From positions 1-34,278 of the forward strand of contig JAUNMU010000007.1 of the NCBI GenBank assembly GCA_030531745.1: a DNA stretch of 34,278 nucleotides. Reading direction: 5' to 3'. Below, piece after piece: positions 1 to 8,412 of the stretch (position 1 is the first letter of the stretch; each line of letters starts with the position of its first letter). Source of the stretch: Synergistes sp. (GTDB taxonomy: Bacteria; Synergistota; Synergistia; Synergistales; Synergistaceae). The notes under the pieces were generated by a model. That model ran no database searches, was not told the DNA's origin, and saw only the letters and a program-made list of their open reading frames with translations. Made by a program: the position numbers and the translations under genes.

Positions 1-10
1 TGTAAAAAAT

Positions 11-1744
11 CTACCGCGCCACGAACAATGGTTTTATACCGCCGTCCGATATATCAACATATCCCTTATCAGTAAGCTTCAGCTCCGGTATTACGGAAAG
101 AGACATAAAACTCAGCTGCATAAATGCAAAACCGTTTTCACAGCCGAGAGAGCCGTATGCGGCACGCAGTTCGCTGAATTTTTTGCAAAGTTCATCAATG
201 GGGAGCAGACTCATAAGCCCTCCCACGGGAAGTTCAAGTGATGCGAGAATTTTTTCGCCATCTGCAACAACTATGCCGCCGTGCATTCTTGCGAGTTCAG
301 CAAGCGCAGCTGCCATAGACTCATCATCAATCCCAACGCATGTAAAATTATGCGCGTCATGCGCAACCGAAAGTGCAAACGCGCCGCGTTTCAGACCAAA
401 ACCTTTTATAAAACCAACTGAAAATTTTCCTGTTCCTCTGTTTTTTTCAACAACAACCATCTTTGCTATGTCACGCCGAACATCTGCACAGACAAGACCT
501 TCCTTTATATTCGGCTCAACACAGAGAGTTTTTGTTATGATCTGACCGTTCGTCATACCGATCACGTTTATTTTTGCAGACTTATCCGGCGCCACAATGC
601 GAAGTTCTTCCGATGTAGGAGTTTTAACGTCTTTTCCCATGAATCCCGGTAGTTCTGAAAATATAGACCGCGTTATCTTTTCAACTGCCGCACCATTTTC
701 AGCGACAAGTTTTCCGCGTTTCCATACCTTAAGCACCTTGCAGTTTCTGAAATTATCAAGCATAACGATATCGGCTATTTTGCACGGAGCAATGATGCCT
801 CTGTCATAGAGGCGGAAATATTCGGCAGGTGATAAAGTTATCGTGCGCAGTGCAGTAAACGGAGACACTCCGACTTCTATAAGCTCACGCAGGCATCCGT
901 CAAGCTCGCCGCGTTCGCGCATAAACTCAGGGAAGAGATCGTCACTTACCGTTATACATCTTGCGGCAATCCACGGATGCTCTATAAGCAAAGGCGCAAG
1001 CGTTTTAAGATTGCGTCCCGTTGCACACTGACGAATCATTAAAAACATTCCGCGCCTTATAGCTTCAAATGCTTCTTCTTTCGTCTCACGTTCGTGATCC
1101 GATGTCACTCCGCCAAGCAGATAAGCACAAAGTTCCTTTCCTACAACACGCGGTGAATGGCCTGTAATAACTTTATCACGAGATACATTCAGTTTATCCC
1201 ATGTATCATCATCGCCAAAGCATACACCGGGGAAATTCATCATTTCGCCAAGGTGACTGCACGTTCCGTCCTCAAATAATTTTTTGATTTCATCTGCCCT
1301 AATTTCCTGAAATGGCGTTTCAAATGGCGATGCCGGTACACATGAAGGCGCACCGTAATAAAAATCTACGGGCAAATTTTCGCTTTCCCGTTTCATGAAG
1401 CGCACGCCTTCAACGCCGCATGTATTTGCTATTTCATGCGGGTCGGGCATAGCGGTCGTTGTCCCATACGCCACCATCGCCGCTGCGGCATTGCGCGGCG
1501 TCATATAGGTACTTTCTATGTGCGTATGCCCTTCAATAAATCCGGGAACAAGCAGCGTTCCCGTACAGTCTATAATTTCTCCAGCTTCGTAACCTTCTCC
1601 GATACCGATGATCACACCGTCTTTTACCGCTATATCCGCAGTTTCAAGTTCCATTGTGCAGAGATTTGCGAATGTTGCATTTGTAAACAGCGTATCGCAT
1701 TTCTCTCTTCCGAGCGCATATTTCAAGAGCGGTTTCAGATTCAT
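11..1744 (-). CDS. ade: Adenine deaminase
   Basis: This 577-residue protein matches the adenine deaminase branch of the amidohydrolase superfamily, which converts adenine to hypoxanthine and ammonia in purine salvage. An N-terminal composite-barrel segment leads to the metal-binding His-x-His in EGHTHIES (H73, H75), followed by the PDPHEIAN segment and a conserved C-terminal domain containing VAHDAHN. The length is normal for the family. The ATG at 1744 has a strong AGGAGG site 7 bases upstream. It lies 53 bases after the rluD-type gene on the same strand, so it may be the last gene of an ileS-led operon. The product is cytoplasmic and should need Mn or Fe in the binuclear centre. Family identity is secure; the operon membership is inferred from spacing only. 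Confidence 0.93.
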   Translation of the reverse strand: MNLKPLLKYALGREKCDTLFTNATFANLCTMELETADIAVKDGVIIGIGEGYEAGEIIDCTGTLLVPGFIEGHTHIESTYMTPRNAAAAMVAYGTTTAMPDPHEIANTCGVEGVRFMKRESENLPVDFYYGAPSCVPASPFETPFQEIRADEIKKLFEDGTCSHLGEMMNFPGVCFGDDDTWDKLNVSRDKVITGHSPRVVGKELCAYLLGGVTSDHERETKEEAFEAIRRGMFLMIRQCATGRNLKTLAPLLIEHPWIAARCITVSDDLFPEFMRERGELDGCLRELIEVGVSPFTALRTITLSPAEYFRLYDRGIIAPCKIADIVMLDNFRNCKVLKVWKRGKLVAENGAAVEKITRSIFSELPGFMGKDVKTPTSEELRIVAPDKSAKINVIGMTNGQIITKTLCVEPNIKEGLVCADVRRDIAKMVVVEKNRGTGKFSVGFIKGFGLKRGAFALSVAHDAHNFTCVGIDDESMAAALAELARMHGGIVVADGEKILASLELPVGGLMSLLPIDELCKKFSELRAAYGSLGCENGFAFMQLSFMSLSVIPELKLTDKGYVDISDGGIKPLFVAR

Positions 1745-1797
1745 ATAATTACCTCCTACTCGGTATTACACATATTTACAAGTTGCTCGTGACAGAT

Positions 1798-2799
1798 TCA
1801 TATTTTTCTTATTTCCGAAAGATATTCACTAAGTTCCTGTGGGAGAGGCTCCTTAAAATCCATATTCTCGCCTGTTCTCGGATGCTTAAAGCCCAAATGC
1901 CATGAATGAAGAAATACTCTTTCTTCGCCGAACGGTGAAATACGTGACGGAGCATATAATCTGTCTCCGACAAGCGGACAGCGGAGTGCCTGCATGTGTA
2001 CCCGTATCTGGTGTGTCCTGCCGGAGTGAAGCGTACATTTCATCAGTGAAAAGCCATCGCTGCTCCACAAAGTCTCATAATCGGTCCAAGCCTCACGTCC
2101 GCCTTCCACACATGCCATTTTGTGCCTGTTGTACGGATCACGGTCTATCGGATATTTAACACTGCCTTCTCTTTTGGGAGGTTTTCCGTAACAGAGCGCA
2201 ATGTATTCCTTTGTTATTCGTCTTGCTTTGAAGTCGCGGAATAGCCCCTCCTGTGCGAGACCGTTTCTTGCAACCACCATAAGACCGGACGTTGTAGCAT
2301 CAAGTCGGTGAACAATTCCGGGGCGGCGCACGCCGTTCAGTTCGCCTATGTCGGGGAATCTGTAGAGCAGACCATGCACAAGAGTTCCGTTCCAATGTCC
2401 GGGTGCAGGGTGAACGACAAGACCTGCCGGTTTGTTTACGATTATTATATCGCAGTCGGCATAGACCACTTCAAACGGTACATCTTCCGGCTCAAGCTCC
2501 AATGTCTCAGGAGGCGGCACAACTACAGAAAGACGATCTTCCGCACAGACTTTTATCGCGGGTTTTATTCTTCTCTGCGGTTCTATGGAAGTTCTGCCGT
2601 CCTTAATAATCTTCTGCGAAAAAGCTCTGCTCACCCCCAACAGACGCGAGAGTGCGTAATCAAGCCTGTGTCCGTCAAGTTCTTCACCTATGCGGAATAT
2701 CTGCGCATTTGCAGATAGAGACGAAGGAAGGGTATTCTTCCCTTCCTCCGTTATTTGTCCTGTACTGTTTTTTCCCTGTTCGCTACTTTCCAAGAACAT
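1798..2799 (-). CDS. rluD: RluA/RluD-family 23S rRNA pseudouridine synthase
   Basis: The product (333 residues from ATG 2799) isomerises specific uridines in large-subunit rRNA. It has an N-terminal S4-type RNA-binding segment (LDYALSRLLGVSRAF), then the catalytic domain with the signature HRLDATTSGLMV, whose Asp is the nucleophile, and the later GRTHQIRVHM motif. The frame stays open to 2997, but those codons lie inside ileS. The ATG at 2799 overlaps the ileS stop by 17 bases and is the most reasonable start. It has no strong Shine-Dalgarno site, and a 12-bp hairpin lies within its first 25 codons. This suggests translational coupling to ileS. RluD specificity, rather than RluA or RluC, is only a best guess. 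Confidence 0.85.
   Translation of the reverse strand: MFLESSEQGKNSTGQITEEGKNTLPSSLSANAQIFRIGEELDGHRLDYALSRLLGVSRAFSQKIIKDGRTSIEPQRRIKPAIKVCAEDRLSVVVPPPETLELEPEDVPFEVVYADCDIIIVNKPAGLVVHPAPGHWNGTLVHGLLYRFPDIGELNGVRRPGIVHRLDATTSGLMVVARNGLAQEGLFRDFKARRITKEYIALCYGKPPKREGSVKYPIDRDPYNRHKMACVEGGREAWTDYETLWSSDGFSLMKCTLHSGRTHQIRVHMQALRCPLVGDRLYAPSRISPFGEERVFLHSWHLGFKHPRTGENMDFKEPLPQELSEYLSEIRKI
2724..2754 (-). other. Strong hairpin inside the rluD start region
   Basis: In the minus-strand RNA, ACGGAGGAAGGG pairs with CCCTTCCTTCGT around a 7-base loop. This gives 12 bp with one G-U wobble. It begins 28 bases past the ileS stop and lies within codons 16-25 of the rluD frame. No clean U-tract follows, so it is not a standard terminator. 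It could be an attenuator, an mRNA-stability or processing site, or a marker that the true rluD start is elsewhere. Confidence 0.6.
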
Positions 2800-5563
2800 T
2801 TTTGCAGCGATCGCAAATCCCGTTTTCGGCAACTTCCGGCTGTCTCTTCCAGCAACGCGGGCATTTTTCGGATTTTGACTTTGAGACTGCAACCTTAAGT
2901 CCTGTGCTCTCATCGTCAAAGAGCGCGTCTGCCGCACCGAGGTCATCAACCACTCTGCATGAGGAAACGACAAGTATCTTCTGCCATGTTGCATCATCTA
3001 TTTTGGCGCGAAGCGGCTCGTAATGCTCGCTTAATTTTATCTGAACATCAGCGTCTAAGGCATGACCTATAAAGTTTTTGCCTCGTGCCGATTCAAGTGC
3101 GCGAAGAACTCCCTGACGCGCAAGCATTACCAGATCCCACTCATTTTCTATTTCGGGGTCAATACCCTCGGCAAGAGCCTCCGGCCAATCTCCGAGAAGC
3201 ACGCTCTGCGGCAAAGAGGGGCTCATCTTCCGCATTTCCTGCCATATTTCTTCTGCCGTGAACGAAAGGACGTTTGACATCATCTGCGTGATCGCTCTCA
3301 GCACATGCCACATTACAGTGCGTATTGATCTGCGGCTCTTTGCGTCACGCGCATCTGCATATAACTCGTCCTTGCTCACGTCAATGTAGAACGACGACAT
3401 TTCATTGTCGCAGAATTGATGAATGAGTGTCATAGGCTGATGGAATTCACATTCGTCAAATCCGGCTGTCACACGCTGACGCAGACGCTCAAGCTTAAGG
3501 AGAATATACTTGTCAATCGGCGCAAGCTCGCTGTTCGGCAATATATCCTTTGAGGGATCAAATCCGTCAAGGTTTGCAAGAAGGAATCTGGCGGTATTTC
3601 TGATACGTCTGTATGACTCAATCAGGTTACGGAAAATTTCTTCCGAGATACGCACATCTCCGCGGTAATCGGACGATGCGACCCACAGACGCAGGATATC
3701 GGCACCGTTTCTGTCTATGATATTTTCAGGCTTCATAGTGTTGCCCAATGACTTTGACATTTTCTGACCATCGGGTCCCATGATGAATCCATGTGTAAGA
3801 ACAGTTTTGTAAGGCGCGGTTCCGCGAGTTGCAACGCTGTTGAGCAGCGATGTCTGGAACCATCCGCGGTGCTGGTCACTGCCCTCAAGATACATATCAG
3901 CCGGCCAACTCAAATCCTCCCAGTTGTCAAGGACTGCGGAATGGCTTGTGCCGGAGTCAAACCAAACGTCCATTATATCGGCATCTTTCCTCAGATGTTT
4001 TCCGCCGCACTTCGGGCACACTGCCAAATCTCCGATAAGTTCTTCCGGAGTCAGCTTCCACCAGCATATACTGCCATCTTCGCGCACCTTTTGTGCCACA
4101 CGGCGCACTCTGTCACCTGTCAAGATAACTTCGCCGCACTCCTCACAATAAAACGCCGGGATAGGCACACCCCAAACGCGCTGACGGCTGATACACCAGT
4201 CAGAACGATCTTTTACCATATTTGTAATGCGATCTTTGCCCCAATCGGGAATCCATTTAACTTCATCTATACACTTCAAGGCTTTATCACGGAAGTCCGC
4301 CACGGAGACAAACCACTGGTCTGTAGCACGGAAGATGACCGGCTTTTTGCAGCGCCAGCAATGAGGATAGGAGTGCGTTATTTTGAGCTTGCCAAGAAGC
4401 CGTCCGGACTCACCAAGCAGTTCAAATACTTTCTTCTCACCTTCCGCAAGGCTCATACCACCGAATATCGGAGTATCCTTATAGTAGTGACCTGTCTCGT
4501 CAACAGGATTGTAAATATCTATGCCGTAGCGTACACCAGTCTCATAGTCTTCCGTACCGTGTCCGGGGGCAGTGTGAACACAGCCGGTGCCGGAATCAAG
4601 CGTGACATAATCGGCAAGCACAAAAGGCGTGACGCGATCGTAGAACGGGTGCAGTGCCTTCGTAAGTTCAAGCTTTTCGCCCTTGCAGGTGAACATCGGC
4701 TCTCCGAAGTCAAGCCCTGTTGCATGCTCAACCTCAGCCTTCAATCCGCACGCTATGAGGTAAATTTTTTCTCCCACCTGATAGAAGCCGTAATCATAAC
4801 GCGGATGAACAGCAACCGCCATTGATGCCGGCAGTGTCCAAGGCGTTGTCGTCCAGATTATCACATCAACATCTTTGCCTTCAAGTTCGGGGAATACCTT
4901 TGACGCATCGGCATATTTATAAGCTACAAATATTGACGGCGATGTCTCATCGCTGTATTCAATTTCTGCCGCAGCAAGCGCGGTCTGGCAATCGGTACAC
5001 CAGTAAATAGCTTTGCGTCCCTTATATACGAGCCCTTTGTCAACCATTTCGGCAAAGCCTTCAAGCTGCGTGGCCTCATAAGCTGGGACAAGCGTCATAT
5101 AGGGGTGTTCCCAGTCACCTATAACTCCAAGCCGCTTAAACTGCCCCGTCTGAACATCGGCAAATGAACGCGCGTAAGCAGTGCATTTTTCGCGAAGCTC
5201 TATGGGCGAGATCTCATCCTTGCCGATGTTCTGCTCTTTAAGAACTTTCAGCTCTATCGGAAGTCCGTGTGTGTCATATCCGGGAACATAAGGCGCAAAA
5301 AAACCTCTCTGCCATTTATATTTAACGATAAAATCTTTCAGGATCTTATTTGTGGCAGTGCCTATATGAATACTTGCGTTTGCGTACGGAGGACCGTCGT
5401 GAAGAATAAACGATGGCTTGCCCTTATTTTTTTTCTTAAGCTCACCATACACGTCCACATCATACCAAAACTTAAGGAAGCCCGGCTCTCTCTGCGAAAG
5501 ATTTGCACGCATAGGAAAATCGGTCTTCGGAAGAAAGAGTGTATCCTTATAATCGTTCGCCAT
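2783..5563 (-). CDS. ileS: Isoleucyl-tRNA synthetase
   Basis: A 926-residue class I aminoacyl-tRNA synthetase that charges tRNA-Ile. The HIGT signature is at residues 66-69 and KMSKS near residue 600. A CP1 editing domain lies between, including WTTTPWTLPAS. A C-terminal zinc finger (CPRCWKRQ ... CDRC) closes the protein, as in the bacterial mupirocin-sensitive type. The frame opens 12 codons earlier, but ATG 5563 has GGAGG 8 bases upstream and matches the usual MANDYKDTL-like N-terminus. A sigma70-type -10 (TATAAT) lies about 60 bases upstream. No T-box (AGGGTGGNACCGCG) is visible in the leader, unlike most Bacillota ileS genes. Confidence 0.96.
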   Translation of the reverse strand: MANDYKDTLFLPKTDFPMRANLSQREPGFLKFWYDVDVYGELKKKNKGKPSFILHDGPPYANASIHIGTATNKILKDFIVKYKWQRGFFAPYVPGYDTHGLPIELKVLKEQNIGKDEISPIELREKCTAYARSFADVQTGQFKRLGVIGDWEHPYMTLVPAYEATQLEGFAEMVDKGLVYKGRKAIYWCTDCQTALAAAEIEYSDETSPSIFVAYKYADASKVFPELEGKDVDVIIWTTTPWTLPASMAVAVHPRYDYGFYQVGEKIYLIACGLKAEVEHATGLDFGEPMFTCKGEKLELTKALHPFYDRVTPFVLADYVTLDSGTGCVHTAPGHGTEDYETGVRYGIDIYNPVDETGHYYKDTPIFGGMSLAEGEKKVFELLGESGRLLGKLKITHSYPHCWRCKKPVIFRATDQWFVSVADFRDKALKCIDEVKWIPDWGKDRITNMVKDRSDWCISRQRVWGVPIPAFYCEECGEVILTGDRVRRVAQKVREDGSICWWKLTPEELIGDLAVCPKCGGKHLRKDADIMDVWFDSGTSHSAVLDNWEDLSWPADMYLEGSDQHRGWFQTSLLNSVATRGTAPYKTVLTHGFIMGPDGQKMSKSLGNTMKPENIIDRNGADILRLWVASSDYRGDVRISEEIFRNLIESYRRIRNTARFLLANLDGFDPSKDILPNSELAPIDKYILLKLERLRQRVTAGFDECEFHQPMTLIHQFCDNEMSSFYIDVSKDELYADARDAKSRRSIRTVMWHVLRAITQMMSNVLSFTAEEIWQEMRKMSPSLPQSVLLGDWPEALAEGIDPEIENEWDLVMLARQGVLRALESARGKNFIGHALDADVQIKLSEHYEPLRAKIDDATWQKILVVSSCRVVDDLGAADALFDDESTGLKVAVSKSKSEKCPRCWKRQPEVAENGICDRCKNVLGK

Positions 5564-5625
5564 AAAAAAACCTCCATTTACAGGTAACAAAATCTGCACC
5601 GGATTTCGTAATATACAACTTGTGT

Positions 5626-5631
5626 ATTATA
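5626..5631 (-). promoter_or_regulatory. Probable ileS -10 box
   Basis: TATAAT on the minus strand, 63 bases before the ileS ATG. The -35 region is only a T-rich CTTTTT at 17-bp spacing, so strength is uncertain. The short leader leaves no room for a T-box. Confidence 0.5.
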
Positions 5632-5770
5632 ACAGATAATCATCGTTAAAAAAGCATTTTGTGTACTCGCTCGGGCGAAAAAGTTACATTACTCTTCTAT
5701 CTCTTCCAATCGCATACTGTTTTACGTAAAAATATATGAAAGTTGTCAATATTTTTTAGACACATAACAT

Positions 5771-5798
5771 CTAAGTTGTCGTACACATCTTGTATAAT
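5771..5798 (+). promoter_or_regulatory. Regulon promoter copy A (CTAAGTTGTCG element)
   Basis: CTAAGTTGTCGTAC is followed by TATAAT, with 22 bp from the first C to the -10. There is no TTGACA-like -35; the conserved element covers that position. A GC-rich ACGCG follows the -10. Three further copies with identical geometry occur in the window. It points toward the gene starting at 6086, about 280 bases downstream. Confidence 0.75.
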
Positions 5799-5804
5799 CA
5801 CGCG

Positions 5805-6085
5805 TTAGGACGAGAATATGGCACGCATTAAACAAAGAGAAGGGAGGATTTCGTCCAACATATTGGAATATTATCAAAATTAAAATGGGAGGAATGTACG
5901 AAAAAACAAATCATAACAGCGGAGCACATAGTAAAAACAAAATTTTTTGTAATCGTGTTGGCAATACTCATCAAATCGGAAAATATCTGATAAGCGGTTT
6001 CATAGAATAAATACACATAAGGAAACACCAATTAAGAAACCACTGCTTTGCAGATAACATTTACAAAAAAGAAGAGTGAAGAAAA
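5805..6085 (+). other. Long leader / non-coding stretch before the LprI-SH3 gene
   Basis: About 280 bases separate promoter copy A from ATG 6086. The stretch holds a 21-codon ORF at 5818-5883 (starts MARIKQREGR) with AGGA 7 bases upstream, and a further short ORF from 5886 with GGAGG too close to its internal ATG. None resembles a known protein. It may be a regulatory leader, contain a leader peptide or be gene debris. No riboswitch class is recognised. Confidence 0.4.
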
Positions 6086-7417
6086 ATGAAAAATAAAGAC
6101 TTACTTTTGGTATCATTTGTAATGGGCATTTTATATTTAGTGTTGTTAGTTTTGGCAGTCTCCGGAAGTATTGCCATGTTTGCGGTTTTGGCTGTTATAT
6201 TTGGCATTTTCCTTATACCTCATATATTCTTCACCGTCTTGGCTTTGATTTTCACTCTCGTCGGATGGGGAATGAAAGCAAGATGGGGAGCATTTACTGC
6301 CGGCGTACTGTACATATTTTCTATTGTTTGCGTGTCAATCACCTTTCAGTTTTGGGCAATTCCGTTTATGGCAGCTACGATGACACTGTGTTTTGCGGGT
6401 TACGCCTTAATGCCGAGAGACATTCAAGCACAGGCGTCATGCTATGTAACAGATAACAACGGAGTGCAAAAGATAAAATGCACAAAATGTGCCTCTCTCT
6501 GCGACACGAATATGACATTCTGCGCATCGTGCGGAAGTAAAATAGGTGTGTATGCGCAGCACTCATCAAATACAGCAATAATCGTAACGGTATGTGCCGT
6601 TCTCCTCTTTGTATTGGGGTGCGGATGCGTAGGCTATGAATTATATTCGGCAATGAGTAAGGCTGTCCCCGATTCGCAATCACAACAAGATGCACAATAT
6701 TATGAGTACGAAAAAAATAATTCATCGGGCAACAATACATCGGCACAAGATGACAATTCCGGCTATACGGAGGATAACAGCGGAGGTGACGATGGAATAA
6801 ATCCGGAAGAATTACTACATGGAACAACTTATCAGTATGAGTTAAGTTCTCGTATGGAAGAGGCGCTTGACCGGGAAGTTAAATTGGTAGATACAGCCAT
6901 GAATACTCTTGAATTGGTTGACGGATATAAGGAACTGTATGACGCATGGGATAGGGAGTTGAATATTGTTTACAAAAAGGTTATGGGTGTTCTTCCTGCC
7001 GACAGACAAAAACAGCTTAAGAAAGAAGAAGAGCAGTGGGTCAGCACCAAAAATAAAAATGCAAAAGCTGCCGCAAATGAATTTGAAGGCGGAAGTTACG
7101 CAGATGTAGCCTTTATCAAATCAAAACTTGAGAGTACAAAAGAACGTACATTTGAACTTGCAAGTATGTACGACAACTATACAGATCACTCCTCGCAGCC
7201 GCAAGTTGCAGAAAACGGTATAAAATGCATGATCAACGGTACAAATGTGAACATGAGAGAATATCCCGATACAAATGCAAATGTAGTGTATAAATTTAAG
7301 GGGTATGAAACTGTTTACGCAGATCAAAAAACAAATGCAGAACCGAATAAGTATCCTTGGTACAGAATAACTTACGGTAATTGTACAGGTTGGGTTTACG
7401 GCCAATTTATAAAATAG
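6086..7417 (+). CDS. Membrane protein with zinc ribbon, LprI-like domain and C-terminal SH3b domain
   Basis: This 443-residue multi-domain protein is of unknown exact role. Residues 5-108 form about four transmembrane segments. A zinc ribbon follows (C132, C135, C146, C149), then another transmembrane helix at 163-185. An acidic, Asn/Ser-rich linker (195-240) leads to a helical segment at about 255-365 that resembles the LprI/DUF1311 family (LDREVKLVDTAMNTL, YDAWDRELN, LKKEEEQWV). A bacterial SH3 domain (383-443: GTNVNMREYPDTNANVV ... WVYGQFIK) ends it. SH3b domains often bind peptidoglycan, and LprI proteins are linked to lysozyme inhibition, so an envelope role is likely. The ribbon should be cytoplasmic and the C-terminal half outside. 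It is preceded by regulon promoter copy A and followed 45 bases later by an L,D-transpeptidase, which suggests co-transcription. Confidence 0.8.
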   Translation: MKNKDLLLVSFVMGILYLVLLVLAVSGSIAMFAVLAVIFGIFLIPHIFFTVLALIFTLVGWGMKARWGAFTAGVLYIFSIVCVSITFQFWAIPFMAATMTLCFAGYALMPRDIQAQASCYVTDNNGVQKIKCTKCASLCDTNMTFCASCGSKIGVYAQHSSNTAIIVTVCAVLLFVLGCGCVGYELYSAMSKAVPDSQSQQDAQYYEYEKNNSSGNNTSAQDDNSGYTEDNSGGDDGINPEELLHGTTYQYELSSRMEEALDREVKLVDTAMNTLELVDGYKELYDAWDRELNIVYKKVMGVLPADRQKQLKKEEEQWVSTKNKNAKAAANEFEGGSYADVAFIKSKLESTKERTFELASMYDNYTDHSSQPQVAENGIKCMINGTNVNMREYPDTNANVVYKFKGYETVYADQKTNAEPNKYPWYRITYGNCTGWVYGQFIK

Positions 7418-7462
7418 AGGTGAACAACTTTATTGTAATGTGAAAGCTATGAGGGAATAAAG

Positions 7463-8176
7463 ATGTACGGAGACAGACATATTGATCGTAAAAAAAAGAG
7501 GAAGAGCGGATATATTTTACTGCTTCTCTGTTTTGCTGTCGTTGCGTTCGCGGCGGGAGTTTTTATAAAGCTGAACTCAACCGGAACACAAAACGCACAG
7601 GAGCATGAACAGGCAAGGAATACCGTATCCAATGGACAGAGTAATACCGATGCAGACGTTTCCGGTGATTTGTCGGAACTTGAAACTCTCACAGAAGGTG
7701 ATTCAAATGACACGGACACAGTAAAGTCTGTAAAAACAGAAGAAGTCCCTGCTGTTTCCGGTGAGGATAGTGGTACATGGATAAAGATCGTTAAAAAAGA
7801 ACACCGACTTTACGTTGTAGAAGGAAAAGATAAAATCATCACATCATACCCTGTCTCTGTCGGCAAAAATGTCGGTCAAAAACAGAAAAGCGGTGACTGT
7901 AGGACACCGGAAGGCAAATTTTCAGTGCAGGCAATACAATCGGCAAAAGGCTGGTCTCATGATTTCAGGGACGGGAAAGGCGTAATTCCCAATGCATACG
8001 GTCCATGGTTCATAAGGCTTAAAACGGGTTGGAGCGGTATAGGCATCCACGGCACACATGATCCGAAGTCAATAGGTAAAAATGTGACCGAAGGGTGTAT
8101 TCGTCTGCACAATGAAGATTTGCAGGAACTGAAAGAAAAATTCATAAAACGTGAGATGACGGTTATAATTCAGTGA
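7463..8176 (+). CDS. L,D-transpeptidase (YkuD domain)
   Basis: A 237-residue membrane-anchored YkuD-family enzyme. This family forms 3-3 cross-links in peptidoglycan or attaches proteins to it. A basic N-terminus (RKKKRKSG) precedes one transmembrane helix (about 17-35). A Ser/Thr/Glu-rich linker follows to about residue 105, then the catalytic domain with the hallmark GIHGTHDPKSIG (H196) and EGCIRLHNEDL (catalytic C212). The start has GAGGG 7 bases upstream. It directly follows the zinc-ribbon/LprI/SH3 gene and probably shares its transcript, linking the CTAAG promoter to cell-wall work. It ends before a perfect inverted repeat. The enzyme class is secure; the precise substrate is not. Confidence 0.92.
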   Translation: MYGDRHIDRKKKRKSGYILLLLCFAVVAFAAGVFIKLNSTGTQNAQEHEQARNTVSNGQSNTDADVSGDLSELETLTEGDSNDTDTVKSVKTEEVPAVSGEDSGTWIKIVKKEHRLYVVEGKDKIITSYPVSVGKNVGQKQKSGDCRTPEGKFSVQAIQSAKGWSHDFRDGKGVIPNAYGPWFIRLKTGWSGIGIHGTHDPKSIGKNVTEGCIRLHNEDLQELKEKFIKREMTVIIQ

Positions 8177-8218
8177 TTTCTTCAACACGATCTGCGTGGT
8201 GATAGCGAGTGACGAACA

Positions 8219-8263
8219 AACCAACGGTGCTGTGAACATACTCTGTTCACAGCACCGTTGGTT
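8219..8263 (+). terminator. Perfect 20-bp inverted repeat, probable terminator
   Basis: AACCAACGGTGCTGTGAACA and its exact complement flank the 5-base loop TACTC, 42 bases after the transpeptidase stop. The following bases (CTTTGCTGTTTATT) form only a weak U-tract. It probably ends the upstream transcript. The perfect pairing is longer than usual for an intrinsic terminator. Confidence 0.65.
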
Positions 8264-8282
8264 CTTTGCTGTTTATTATACA

Positions 8283-8311
8283 TTGCATATTTTCTGCGCT
8301 GAGATTACAAT
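8283..8311 (+). promoter_or_regulatory. Probable sigma70-type promoter for the AGCS transporter
   Basis: TTGCAT (8283-8288) and TACAAT (8306-8311) are separated by exactly 17 bp and sit about 100 bases before the transporter start. The leader shows no recognisable glycine riboswitch. Confidence 0.55.
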
Positions 8312-8412
8312 TGTCGCGTGCTGCACCATTCGTCCGGATATAAAATGGGTCATGGAATCACCGACGGCTGGTGTAAAATATATCGGCACATGGTAATGCC
8401 GTATGGAGAGCG

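Noticed and set aside
3791-4825. 344-codon open frame on the plus strand
   Set aside because: It lies antisense within ileS, has no ribosome site and no recognisable domain; the ileS frame explains the sequence.
5564-5630. T-box leader for ileS
   Set aside because: No AGGGTGGNACCGCG-like sequence or specifier stem is present, and the promoter leaves a leader of only about 55 bases.
8300-8345. Fifth copy of the CTAAG promoter element (ATTGTCGCGTGC before TATAAA)
   Set aside because: It lacks CTAAG and the distance to the TATAAA is much longer than the fixed 22-bp register; a conventional TTGCAT-17-TACAAT promoter fits better.
8318-8412. Glycine riboswitch before the AGCS transporter
   Set aside because: No conserved glycine aptamer core could be seen and the leader is too short for a tandem form.
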